In this document: positions 8,104 to 16,247 of the stretch, one piece after another
How positions within the stretch are numbered: the stretch's first letter is position 1
Layout of the letters: every line of letters starts with the position of its first letter
Assembly (NCBI RefSeq): GCF_013314975.1
Contig: NZ_JABTYH010000020.1
Location: 1-64,000, forward strand
Length of the DNA stretch: 64,000 nucleotides
Origin: Pseudarthrobacter oxydans
GTDB taxonomy: Bacteria; Actinomycetota; Actinomycetes; Actinomycetales; Micrococcaceae
Direction of reading: 5' to 3'
The notes under the pieces: generated by a model
The model's database searches: none
What the model was told of the DNA's origin: nothing
Seen by the model: only the letters and a program-made list of their open reading frames with translations
Program-made: the position numbers and the translations under genes

Positions 8104-11100
8104 TTACTTCGCCTGGAAGACGGCTACGGTCCGAGCGGGGACTGTGAATGAACCGCCGGCGGGATCATAGGCTGCTGTCTTCACAATCGGGTCAGCCCCT
8201 GAAGCCTGCACCGAATGCAGGCTGTAGCTCGCGCCCGCTGCGCCCGGAACGGCCTGGATCGCCGCCTCGTCCGAGGCATTGAAGATGACGACCATGCCCT
8301 TGAGGTCCTTGTCGACGTCAGAGCCCACGGTGTCATCCAGTCGCATCACGACCACCCCGGGGGCCTGGTCTGGGCCAGCTGAGGGGAAGGAGAGCTTTTG
8401 CTGGATGAGTTTGGCGTCCCCGAGGTGGAACAGCGGGGAGCTCTTGCGGATTTCGAGGAGCTCTTTCGCGCGCTCACGGGAAGCTGCGATATGTGCCGGT
8501 TGCGGGCTCAGGGTCGGGTCTGCGAGCAGGGACTTCATGTACGGATATTTGTCCCTGTTGTCCCGCTCGGGCGGCAGGCCCCGGGCAAATCCGTTCGTGG
8601 TGCCGGTGTGATCCAGCACGTTGAACCAGTCACCGGAGTCGTAACTGTTTCGATCCAGCGACTTGCTGCGCAGGTTTTCTGTGCCTGCATGCCAGAACGA
8701 AACGCCTTGACCGAAGGCCGTGGTGCTCAGGGCGAGGGTGTTCATCCTGATGCGATCCTCCATGGAGGTCCCCTGGGGGAGCTTCAGCGTCAGTGCGTCG
8801 AACAGGGTTTCATTATCGTGCGCATCCACATAGCTGATGACTTCAGAGGGGTCTGCCGTGTATCCGGCGGGCTCGCCCCCATAGCGAACGTCCGATCCCT
8901 TGACGGTGGCCCCGGTCCGGTCGATGAATGAGTAGTCCTTCAGGTTTCCGGTGAGGCCTACTTTAATCTGGTCCTGGGCGAGCAGGAGCGTGGCTCGCTG
9001 TTCCTCCGGGGTTCCGCTGGCCGGGGACACGTTCGGATCGGTAAAGAGCCCGGAGGCGAAGCCTTGGACGCGCGGGTCCTCGTCAAAGGGGCCACCGCCG
9101 CGGACGGCGTCACGGAGACGGTCGCTGAAGGTGCCAATTCCTGTGCCGGCCATGTTCTGCTGAGTAGCCTGCACGAAGCGTGCGTCGTTAGCGACTTCCC
9201 CGAATTCCCACCCTTCCCCGTAGAGGTAGATGTTCTTACCGTCCACTCCATCCCGCTGGAGTGTCAGCTGGTCCAGCGCTGCCCTGACATCGAGGAGGTT
9301 CTGCTTGGTATGGTGCCCCATCAGGTCAAAGCGGAAGCCGTCCAATTTGTATGTCTTGGCCAGCGTGACGAGGGAATCGACCATGAGCTTTCCCATCATG
9401 GTGTTTTCCGTTGCAGTGTTGGCGCAGCAGGTCGAAGTCTCCAACGCGCCGGTGGTCGGGTTGAGCCTGTGGTAGTAGCCCGGGACGATGCGGTCCAGGT
9501 TGTGGGAGGAGTTCTGTCCGGCGCCGGAAGTGTGGTTGTAGACCACGTCCTGGATCACGCGGGCCCCTGACTTGTTTAGCCCTGCGACCATTTCACGGAA
9601 TTCGAGGGTTCTGATGGCTCCCTCGGGATTAGTGGCGTACGACCCCTCGGGGGTTGTGTAGTGCAGGGGATCGTAACCCCAGTTAAACCCGTCCTTGGCA
9701 GCAACGGCACCTACGCAGGCCTGCTGTTCTTCGCTGTCCGGGGGAAGGGCCGGCAGATCACATTGCGGTTCCTGACGCAGTTCGCGACGTTCTTCGATGG
9801 TGGCAATGTCATTTACCGGGAGAAGGTGCACGGCGTTGATGCCGGACTTCGTCATTTCCTGCAGGTGGCGCATGCCGTCGCTGCCTTGGTGGGTGAAGGC
9901 CTTGTAGGTTCCACGGTCCGTGGACGGGACAGTCTCGTCAGTGATTGAGAAATCACGGACGTGCAGTTCGTAGATGGAAAGGTCCTCAGGTTTTTCGACC
10001 ACCGGCTTGGCGATTTTCTCCCAATCGGCGGGAGCGAGGGCCGGGTCCGCCAAGTTTAGGAGGAGACTGCGCTCGGAGTTCGTTGACAATCCCACACTGT
10101 AAGGATCGGTGACGAAGTTTTTCTCGACTTTTCCTGTCTCGGGGACGAAAACTTCCACTTCGAAGAGATAGTAGTCTCCCTCCCAGCCCTTGTCGCCCAG
10201 GACTGACCACACGCCGTCCCGGCCATCCTTCATCGTGACGCTGGCTTTGGGTTCTCCGCCGGATCCGTTGTCATAAACATGCAGTGTTACGTTGCGCGCG
10301 GTGGGCGCCCACAGGGAGAGCTCCGGCCGATCGCCCTTCCAGCGCAGTCCGAGGTCCCGCTTTGCAGCAGAGGCATACACCTCGTCCAGGACCCCTGGGA
10401 TCTGAACACCGGTCGTTGCAACAGCGTTGCCTGCCGCATCATGGGCTGCCAGAATCAGCTGGCCCTTGAGAAGTTCCCGCGCTTCCCGTGCCGCCTCCGC
10501 GGGCAGTCTCAATACCGTGGACCCGGCCAGGTGCGGATATTTGCCGGCCAGCGCACCGTCAAGCCCGGAAGGCATGAGGCTGAGTTCCTTGCCCGTTCCC
10601 CCGAGTATCTTCCCGTCGGAGACCGTGAGGCCCCCATTTTCGGCAGTGTAGAGCTGGAATGACGGTGCCTGAGCCGGGTCAAATCCCTTCCACGCGATCA
10701 TGTCCGACGTAAGCCAATGCCCCGCAGCGGCACCACCCAAGGACTCAGGCAGATCGTCGCTCAACCGGTGCGTGTTGTGGTCGTAAGTGAACGTGACGCG
10801 ACCTCCCGGTGCCTGGACCACGATATTCGCCCCGCCGGCAACTCCATCCGCACCGTAGTTCTCCGTCCAGGAGTCGTTCAGGGCAGTCTTGACCTCATAG
10901 CTTCCTGCCGGAATATCGAAGGTCGCCTGATAAAGACCTTCGGTCCCAGGGACAGATTGAAGCCGCGTAGCCGCACAGTCAGCCTGCCACTCCCCTGCAC
11001 ATCCCAGTTCATCCTGAAGTGAACCGACAAGGGTTACGGAACTCGGCAACTGCGTATGCGCAGCAATTGCGGGTAAGGCCGTACCTGCGAGTGCAGCGGA

Positions 11101-11172
11101 AATACTGGTGCCAATGGCAGCCGTTATCAGCGCTTTTCGCCTGTGGCCTCTCATTGAAACTTGTTGGATCAT
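8104..11172 (-). CDS. pulA: secreted pullulanase-type alpha-1,6-glucosidase
   Basis: The 1022-residue product debranches starch, pullulan or limit dextrins outside the cell. ATG 11172 has AGGAG six bases upstream. The N-terminus is a signal peptide (RGHRRK, then a hydrophobic run ending PAIAA). An X25-like module follows at about 43-135 (SVTLVGSLQDELGCAGEW). Later come CBM48-like and GH13 domains with VIQDVVYNHTS, DGFRFDLMGHH (nucleophile near 615), YGEGWEFGE (acid/base near 652) and VDAHDNETLFD (near 785). The YNHTS and GEGW motifs are those of type I pullulanases. It is divergent from a ROK regulator, with a palindrome in the shared promoter, and is followed by a strong hairpin. Confidence 0.93.
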   Translation of the reverse strand: MIQQVSMRGHRRKALITAAIGTSISAALAGTALPAIAAHTQLPSSVTLVGSLQDELGCAGEWQADCAATRLQSVPGTEGLYQATFDIPAGSYEVKTALNDSWTENYGADGVAGGANIVVQAPGGRVTFTYDHNTHRLSDDLPESLGGAAAGHWLTSDMIAWKGFDPAQAPSFQLYTAENGGLTVSDGKILGGTGKELSLMPSGLDGALAGKYPHLAGSTVLRLPAEAAREARELLKGQLILAAHDAAGNAVATTGVQIPGVLDEVYASAAKRDLGLRWKGDRPELSLWAPTARNVTLHVYDNGSGGEPKASVTMKDGRDGVWSVLGDKGWEGDYYLFEVEVFVPETGKVEKNFVTDPYSVGLSTNSERSLLLNLADPALAPADWEKIAKPVVEKPEDLSIYELHVRDFSITDETVPSTDRGTYKAFTHQGSDGMRHLQEMTKSGINAVHLLPVNDIATIEERRELRQEPQCDLPALPPDSEEQQACVGAVAAKDGFNWGYDPLHYTTPEGSYATNPEGAIRTLEFREMVAGLNKSGARVIQDVVYNHTSGAGQNSSHNLDRIVPGYYHRLNPTTGALETSTCCANTATENTMMGKLMVDSLVTLAKTYKLDGFRFDLMGHHTKQNLLDVRAALDQLTLQRDGVDGKNIYLYGEGWEFGEVANDARFVQATQQNMAGTGIGTFSDRLRDAVRGGGPFDEDPRVQGFASGLFTDPNVSPASGTPEEQRATLLLAQDQIKVGLTGNLKDYSFIDRTGATVKGSDVRYGGEPAGYTADPSEVISYVDAHDNETLFDALTLKLPQGTSMEDRIRMNTLALSTTAFGQGVSFWHAGTENLRSKSLDRNSYDSGDWFNVLDHTGTTNGFARGLPPERDNRDKYPYMKSLLADPTLSPQPAHIAASRERAKELLEIRKSSPLFHLGDAKLIQQKLSFPSAGPDQAPGVVVMRLDDTVGSDVDKDLKGMVVIFNASDEAAIQAVPGAAGASYSLHSVQASGADPIVKTAAYDPAGGSFTVPARTVAVFQAK

Positions 11173-11288
11173 CGTTGACTCCTGACCGAACCCACACTGG
11201 GCCCGGAAGTTGTGAGTAAAGGAAACCGTACGAAATACGGGCAGCGCGCCGGAGAGGAGCTTAAGTACCAGTGGACGTGTTAATTCGA

Positions 11289-11303
11289 GACTAAAATTTA
11301 GTC
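11289..11303. promoter_or_regulatory. palindromic operator candidate
   Basis: GACTAAA A TTTAGTC is a perfect 7-bp inverted repeat around one base in the 174-base gap between the pullulanase and ROK genes, 44 bases before the ROK start. AT-rich palindromes of this kind are typical ROK/XylR operators, so autoregulation and control of the pullulanase by the adjacent regulator is the simple reading. It is not experimentally shown. Confidence 0.6.
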
Positions 11304-11346
11304 GTTCCAGTATTATGGGGCGTAACTCAGAAAGAGGTCAATACCT

Positions 11347-12597
11347 ATGTCTTCTGTGAACTCAACGCCCGGTCCCCAGCTGCTGCGCAGAGCAAGCGCC
11401 AGTGCCGTTCTGGACTTCATCCGTGCTTCGCGTGCAGTGACGGTTACCGAGGTCATGCAGGCAACCGGACTCGCGCGGGCCACTGCCCTATCAGTGTGCG
11501 AGGAGCTGATGGAACGGGGATGGGTCACGGAACTGGAGAACCAGCGGGCTTTTGGCGAGTATCAGAAAGGGCGGCCCGGCCGTAGGTTCGAGCTGAACGA
11601 AAGTGCCGGTTTCGTTCTTGGCCTGGACGTGGGAATCGCAAAGGCCACTGCCGTGGTATCAAACCTCCGGGGGGAAACTGTCGGAAGGGCAAGCCTGCCA
11701 TTTCCCGGCGTTCGGATCAGGGCTGAAAACCGCATCCCCGGGGACCAGATGACTGCCGAGGAACGCCTTGCCTTTATCGATCGGGCGGCGATGGCCGCCC
11801 TTCAAAATGCGGGTGTTTCTGCCAACAAGGTGCTTGCCGTGAGCATCGGAATAGCAGCACCCGTTGACCGAAAGGGTGAAGTATTGGCCACCCAACGCTT
11901 CTGGCAGCTATTTGACGTAGACCTCAAAGCCGCCTTCCAGGACCGCCACGGGTGGAAGGTGCTGCTGGAAAACGATGCAAACCTTGCTGCACTGGGTGAA
12001 CGCTGGCGCGGCGCATCGGCCGGCGTGGACGACGTCGTGGTGATCCTCTCCAGCGAACGCTTTGGTTCCGGAGTCATCGACGGCGGGCGGCTCCTCCACG
12101 GCAGCCAAGGCGGCGCAGGCGAGTTGGAATTCCTGGAACACGTGGAGGGTGTAGGAGCTACCTTTGGTATCGCCTACATGGCCAGAACATGGGCCACCGA
12201 AGCTCTCGCCGGCAAAGCCAAGACAAGCCTCCGAACACATGCGCAGGAGGGCATCGAAGCCGAACATGTTTTTGCCGCAGCCGCAGATGGGGACAAGGTG
12301 GCCGTAAAGATCATGAACCGTCTCGCGGACAGGATGGCCAGGGTCATCGGAGCGGTAGCCACCATCTTCAACCCCGAACTCGTCGTCATCGGCGGCGCCG
12401 TGGCAAAATCCGCCGCAGTACTGATCGAACCTATCGCCGAACGACTGAAAGAATTCACGGCAACCCCGCCACGGATCGCCGTTTCTCCGCTGGGAGATTC
12501 GATAGTTGCCGTAGGTGCCACGAGGAGCGCGCTGGACTACGTTGAGAAAAACAGCCTAGACCTTGAGTTGAACGGAGCCAGCCCGAACGCGCTCTAG
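11347..12597 (+). CDS. ROK-family transcriptional regulator
   Basis: This 416-residue protein joins an N-terminal winged helix-turn-helix (about residues 10-75, VTEVMQATGLARATALSVCE) to a ROK sugar-kinase-like domain (VLGLDVGIAKATAVV near 92, LLENDANLAALGERW, then NPELVVIGGAV). Such proteins are sugar-responsive repressors that bind palindromes. AGAGG lies nine bases before ATG 11347. The domain lacks a clear IGTGIG motif and shows LSSERFGSGVIDGGRL instead, and the cysteine cluster of kinase-type ROK proteins is absent, so sensing rather than catalysis is likely. It is divergent from the pullulanase, which is its probable target. The inducer is unknown; maltose-type sugars or glucose are guesses from context. 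Confidence 0.88.
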   Translation: MSSVNSTPGPQLLRRASASAVLDFIRASRAVTVTEVMQATGLARATALSVCEELMERGWVTELENQRAFGEYQKGRPGRRFELNESAGFVLGLDVGIAKATAVVSNLRGETVGRASLPFPGVRIRAENRIPGDQMTAEERLAFIDRAAMAALQNAGVSANKVLAVSIGIAAPVDRKGEVLATQRFWQLFDVDLKAAFQDRHGWKVLLENDANLAALGERWRGASAGVDDVVVILSSERFGSGVIDGGRLLHGSQGGAGELEFLEHVEGVGATFGIAYMARTWATEALAGKAKTSLRTHAQEGIEAEHVFAAAADGDKVAVKIMNRLADRMARVIGAVATIFNPELVVIGGAVAKSAAVLIEPIAERLKEFTATPPRIAVSPLGDSIVAVGATRSALDYVEKNSLDLELNGASPNAL

Positions 12598-13265
12598 ACC
12601 GGGCAACAAGTCTCCAGTTCGAGGAAAAAGTGTCCTGCTGCTCTTAGCTAGCAATACGTCTCGTGACTCGTCCTGAGTGAAGAGCCCCGTCAATGTCGTC
12701 CTAGATCACCCTCGGTTTAACCGCTCATTTAGCGCTGATGGGTAATCCTCTGGCGAGGAGTCCAATCAGGTTTGAAGTACACCTCAACCTGACGTCAGGA
12801 AACGCTGAAAAGTCCGTCAGAATAGGGTTCGTAAGCGAGTTTCTGCACATGCCCAGTGGAAAGTCTTAGATTCAATCCTGACGGCCGCCCCGATTGTTGA
12901 GCCTTTGTCGACGGGTGCCTGGCAATTGAGCAACAGCGTGTTGCGCAACTGCCTAGCTGCCATTTGGGCAACGTTGCGCAACTGCCTAGCTGCCATTTGG
13001 GCAACTAGGAATCCGAGCTGCAGGTTTAAGCGTCCGAGCCTGCCTGTCCTCCCTCTGCGCCAATAGCGCCAGAAGCTGAGGCACTATTCAGCAGTCCGGC
13101 CCCATCCTCCACCGCCCAGTGTCGATAACGATGCCACAGTTATCGTTTGCCTCCACACCTGCCCGTCACCATCAACTCCTCACACCTCTGGCATCCAAGG
13201 TCATCAGCGTGAGGACAGCTCACGTCTGGTCATGTCGAAACCGGCTCCCGGACTGATGAACCATC
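12598..13265. other. gene-free stretch holding a tandem repeat
   Basis: These 668 bases lie between the ROK gene and a colliding gene pair. They contain a tandem 33-bp repeat (separate entry). The open frame that covers that repeat (minus strand, 12795-13004) only reflects the repeat and is not called. I see no promoter or RNA gene that I can support. Confidence 0.5.
12940..13005. repeat. 33-bp tandem direct repeat, two exact copies
   Basis: Copies at 12940-12972 and 12973-13005 are identical. Each starts GTTGCGCAACTGCCTAGCTG and ends CATTTGGGCAAC. Within each unit GTTGCGCAAC is itself palindromic. A looser relative (GGCAATTGAGCAAC) lies just upstream at about 12921-12934. Confidence 0.9.
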
Positions 13266-13480
13266 GTGATCAAGAATTGCGAAGAGTGCGCGATAGGCTT
13301 CGAGTCTTCCCGCAACAGTCAGCGCTTCTGTTCAATCCGTTGCGGTAACAGGAAACGGGATCGTATACGTCGAACTGCCCGCCGTCCCGCCGTGGCGGTA
13401 GAGGCTGATGCCGGAGCCCTGTTTCCCAAGGACGAGCTGAGGGCTCTGAGGCGCAAACTGGCAACTAGGACAAAGATATG
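13266..13480 (+). pseudogene. 5' fragment of a zinc-finger protein gene
   Basis: From GTG 13266 the first 26 residues have a CX2C-X13-CX3C zinc site (cysteines 5, 8, 22 and 26: NCEEC, then RFCSIRC), followed by a very basic stretch RKRDRIRR. Such small zinc ribbons occur in actinobacterial mobile-element proteins. The frame stays open to 13946, but from about residue 70 it runs antisense to the HNH nuclease gene and is no longer credible. The gene therefore seems cut at about 13465-13490. There is no good ribosome site. Confidence 0.5.
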
Positions 13481-14164
13481 CCAGCGGCGCGTCGCTTGTG
13501 TGACCCAGAGACGGTATTTCGCCTTGACGGCGGTTTGGCGGGCGACGTACTCGCATCGGAAAGCTCTGTTTGGCGGCAGCCACGTGGCTGCGTCTTTATC
13601 GCCTTTGGCACTGTTGGTGGGGCCGTCAGCAGCCATGAGATTGAGCGGGTCGTTAGCAAGTTCCTCGCGCTGGTCGGCGTTGAGCTGTTGGGCGCCCTTC
13701 TGCCACGCATCGCTGAGGGCAACGATGTGGTCGATCTGGACATCCGAGCTGGTGTCCTGGCCACGCGTCAAGGTAATCGTGGTGCCGGTGTACTTATCGG
13801 TGAGGGTTCCTGTCATGACCACACAGTTGTTGGTGCCTGGCTTGAAAGTTTCGTTCGTCATGTCGCGGGCGAGGATGTCGTTGCGGCTGTCGCAGCCGTT
13901 GCGATCAACGTCAGCCCAAGCCGGTCCAAATTCGGTGCGAGTGTAGCCAGTCTTTGAGGCGCGACCCTTCACCGGAATGCTCTCCAGTTGTACAAGGGCG
14001 TTGGCCGCGTCACCAGCAGGGGCCGGCGCATCGGCGGTGACTTCTGGAGCGGCCCCAATGATTTCGAAATCGTTGGCTAGGGCGCCACAACCTACTAAGG
14101 ACCCAGCCAGCATCATCGCGCTGACAGCGGTCAGGACTTTGGCGGGAGAACAGGTGGTCTTCAT
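13319..14164 (-). CDS. lipoprotein HNH-type nuclease (DUF1524-like) with a replaced tail
   Basis: ATG 14164 has AGAAGG close upstream and gives a lipoprotein signal (MKTTCSPAKVL, hydrophobic core, lipobox LVGC near residue 26). The body has VQIDHIVALSDAWQKGA, then NDPLNLMAADGPTNSAKGDK and AATWLPPN. This is the DHIV/NLM/KGDK pattern of actinobacterial secreted HNH endonuclease family proteins, which cut DNA non-specifically at the cell surface. After YRLWVTQA (near 13505) the last 60 or so residues are basic and unlike the family, and they run antisense to the zinc-finger fragment. The catalytic core looks complete, so activity is possible. The gene lies between that fragment and the excisionase. 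Confidence 0.75.
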   Translation of the reverse strand: MKTTCSPAKVLTAVSAMMLAGSLVGCGALANDFEIIGAAPEVTADAPAPAGDAANALVQLESIPVKGRASKTGYTRTEFGPAWADVDRNGCDSRNDILARDMTNETFKPGTNNCVVMTGTLTDKYTGTTITLTRGQDTSSDVQIDHIVALSDAWQKGAQQLNADQREELANDPLNLMAADGPTNSAKGDKDAATWLPPNRAFRCEYVARQTAVKAKYRLWVTQATRRWHIFVLVASLRLRALSSSLGNRAPASASTATAGRRAVRRIRSRFLLPQRIEQKR

Positions 14165-14344
14165 GGTCCTTCTGGTTAGGTGGAGCTGCTCCACGCTAGC
14201 TTCGACCACCATCTGCCGCAGGTAACCGAGTGCGTGGTACCTGCCACACGTCAGCGCCCATAGGTCTGTCCGGAAGTCCGCTTCGGGTGCCACTGGTTGC
14301 CTCAACTTTTCAAACCATGGCCCATACGAAAACGTCACGCTCAC

Positions 14345-14617
14345 TCAATGCGCCGCTGCCCGTCTGACTTTGGACCGAGTACCGATGAGCCTTTCTCTCG
14401 TCACTGGCCCACTGCCGGAGATCGAGGAACCAGTGCTGCCGGGGAGAATCTCACTCAACTTCGCGATTTCCATAATGTGCTCGGACGTGAAGATGATCTT
14501 CCCCTTTCCCCAACATGCATGGGGGAAGCGTCCACTTGTGGCGCCGTCGCGGAGCCATGACTCTGTGCAGCGCATCAGCGCGGCAGCTTCGGCGGGCTCA
14601 AAAAATTCAATATCCAC
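14345..14617 (-). CDS. excisionase-like helix-turn-helix protein
   Basis: From GTG 14617, with GGAG five bases upstream, the product is 90 residues. It starts VDIEFFEPAEAAALMRCTES and continues WLRDGATSGRFPH, GKGKIIFTSEHIMEIAKL. This is the winged helix of the Xis/HTH_17 type, which reads DNA and bends it to steer an integrase. A start further upstream would add basic sequence with no domain. It lies 128 bases downstream of the integrase gene on the same strand, the usual place for a recombination directionality factor. Confidence 0.72.
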   Translation of the reverse strand: MDIEFFEPAEAAALMRCTESWLRDGATSGRFPHACWGKGKIIFTSEHIMEIAKLSEILPGSTGSSISGSGPVTRERLIGTRSKVRRAAAH

Positions 14618-14745
14618 GGGATCTCCAAAAAGAAGCGTTGCTTTCCACTTCCATGACGGCTTGGAGAGCCACCGACATGACCGGCGTTGCGCGTCAGGCA
14701 AGCGAACCGGGGACAGACATTCCGCGATCCTGAGTAGCAAGACCG

Positions 14746-15876
14746 TTACCGCATGAAAGCCGTTATCGACCGCTCAGTGGCGTCAGCACCAGCCTGAAGC
14801 GCCTCCGGCATCAAGTGCCCGTACACCTGCTCAGTAGTCCGTGTAGAGGCATGCCCCAGTCGCCGCGAGATGGTGAACAAGGGCACGCCGTCCTGGATCA
14901 GCCAGGACGCGTGGGTGTGGCGGAGGTCGTGGATGCGTGGGTTCTTGGTCAGGCCGATTGCCCGGGCGGTGCAAACGGCAGGGACCCAGTAGTGGTGCCA
15001 GTAGAGCTTGTGGATGATGCGCCCGCCCTTGGGCGTCGTGAACACCAGTTCGTTTCCTGGCCTGCTCGCCACCAACGGGATCAGCAGCTCCACCAGGGCG
15101 GGGTTCAGCCCGATCGTCCGCTTACCTGCGCCGGTCTTCGTCGCCCCGATGTAGTACTGGTTCTGGCCGTCCCGCTTCCACGCCTTATTGATCCGGGCGG
15201 TGGGCGGCTTTGAGAGCAGGTCGACGTCGGCGACGGTAAGGGCGGTTGCCTCACCGAAGCGGGTACCGGTCATGACCAGGAAGTTGGTGAAGGCCTTGTA
15301 CCGCTCCCCCATCCCCTCCATGATGAGGCTGAACTCGGCATGGGTGAGGAACATCGCCTCGTCCTCGGCCTTCTCAATGCCCGGTAGCTGAACCCCACGG
15401 CAGGGGTTCCGCGTGATGTAGCCGAGCATCTCCGCGGTGTTCATAGCGGCAGAAATCAGGCCGTGGACATTGTGGATGGTCTTGGGGGCCTTGGCCTTCG
15501 CCATCATCGACTTCACCCAGTGTGCGATCAGTCGATAGTCGAGCTTGTCCACCGGTACATGGCCGATGATGTTCCGGATATGCAGGTCCAGCATGGTCTG
15601 GTACGTCTTCGTGGTTCCGCTCGATGGCCGGATCAGCAGGTCGATGTGTTCCTGAATGACTTCAGCCACAGTCGGTGTGCGCTTCTCATTGGCGAGGATG
15701 GCATGCTGTGCAATCTCGAAGGACTGGCCGTTTGCGTCCAGCAGCCGCTTGAGCGTCTCAGCTTCGATAAGGGTGCTGACGGTGAGCCCTTGGTTGGACC
15801 TGGTTTTCGGATCGCGCCAGCGCACCATGTAGGACTTGGAACCGTCCTTTTTGGTGCGTGTAGCGATGCTGGCCAT
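14746..15876 (-). CDS. int: tyrosine recombinase (integrase) next to tRNA-Leu
   Basis: The 376-residue protein has an N-terminal arm-binding domain, a core-binding helix bundle (about 65-165) and a catalytic domain. The latter has MTGTRFGEATAL (catalytic Arg near 205), HDLRHTHASWL (His/Arg near 313-317) and LGHASTRTTEQVYGHLMP (His and nucleophile Tyr near 351). ATG 15876 matches the N-termini of related integrases; the open frame extends upstream through the tRNA, which is not coding. The gene ends 86 bases from the 3' end of tRNA-Leu, so that gene is the likely attachment site. The motifs look intact. Confidence 0.92.
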   Translation of the reverse strand: MASIATRTKKDGSKSYMVRWRDPKTRSNQGLTVSTLIEAETLKRLLDANGQSFEIAQHAILANEKRTPTVAEVIQEHIDLLIRPSSGTTKTYQTMLDLHIRNIIGHVPVDKLDYRLIAHWVKSMMAKAKAPKTIHNVHGLISAAMNTAEMLGYITRNPCRGVQLPGIEKAEDEAMFLTHAEFSLIMEGMGERYKAFTNFLVMTGTRFGEATALTVADVDLLSKPPTARINKAWKRDGQNQYYIGATKTGAGKRTIGLNPALVELLIPLVASRPGNELVFTTPKGGRIIHKLYWHHYWVPAVCTARAIGLTKNPRIHDLRHTHASWLIQDGVPLFTISRRLGHASTRTTEQVYGHLMPEALQAGADATERSITAFMR

Positions 15877-15894
15877 AGAAAAACGGTACGCTCG

Positions 15895-15924
15895 TGTACA
15901 CACTTTTGGTGGTTTTGTACACAC
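15895..15924. repeat. two TGTACACAC direct repeats, 21 bp apart
   Basis: TGTACACAC occurs at 15895-15903 and again at 15916-15924, two helical turns apart, between the integrase start and the tRNA-Leu 3' end. This is the expected place for integrase or excisionase arm sites, or for control of the int promoter. Confidence 0.6.
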
Positions 15925-15962
15925 CTGACCGCTCAACAGGCCTCTGACCTGCGGAAACGCTG

Positions 15963-16044
15963 TGCCCGAGGTGGGACTCGAACCCACACACCTTTCGATA
16001 CCGCATTTTGAGTGCGGCGCGTCTGCCAATTCCGCCACTCGGGC
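15963..16044 (-). tRNA. tRNA-Leu (CAA)
   Basis: The minus strand folds as a class II tRNA. The acceptor GCCCGAG pairs with CTCGGGC, the D-arm region reads TGGCGGAATTGGCAGAC, and the anticodon loop CTCAAAA gives anticodon CAA, decoding UUG. A variable arm and the T loop GGTTCGAGTCCC follow. CCA is not encoded. The 3' end faces the integrase gene, the usual attachment-site arrangement. Confidence 0.95.
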
Positions 16045-16247
16045 GCGGAATACACAAAGCAACCCGGTACGCCCACAGCTGATTGTGAGCAACGCGATCG
16101 CTTCACGTACGCGGAATTACTCTACAGCCAGATAGGCTGAATTCCAGAATCGCGCCGCCGACGCCGCAACCGACCATGCAGATTATGTACAGGACCGGGC
16201 GCACCTAAGATAGTGATGTCCCCGCCGTACCTTTCCAAGGAGATCCC

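Noticed and set aside
13481..13946. Extension of the zinc-finger frame to its stop at 13946
   Set aside because: This part is antisense to the conserved HNH core (DHIV, NLM, KGDK) and has no domain of its own.
1..15960. Second attachment site (copy of the tRNA-Leu 3' end)
   Set aside because: I looked for GGTTCGAGTCCCACCTCGGG in either direction by eye and did not find it. It may be outside the window, so absence is not proof.
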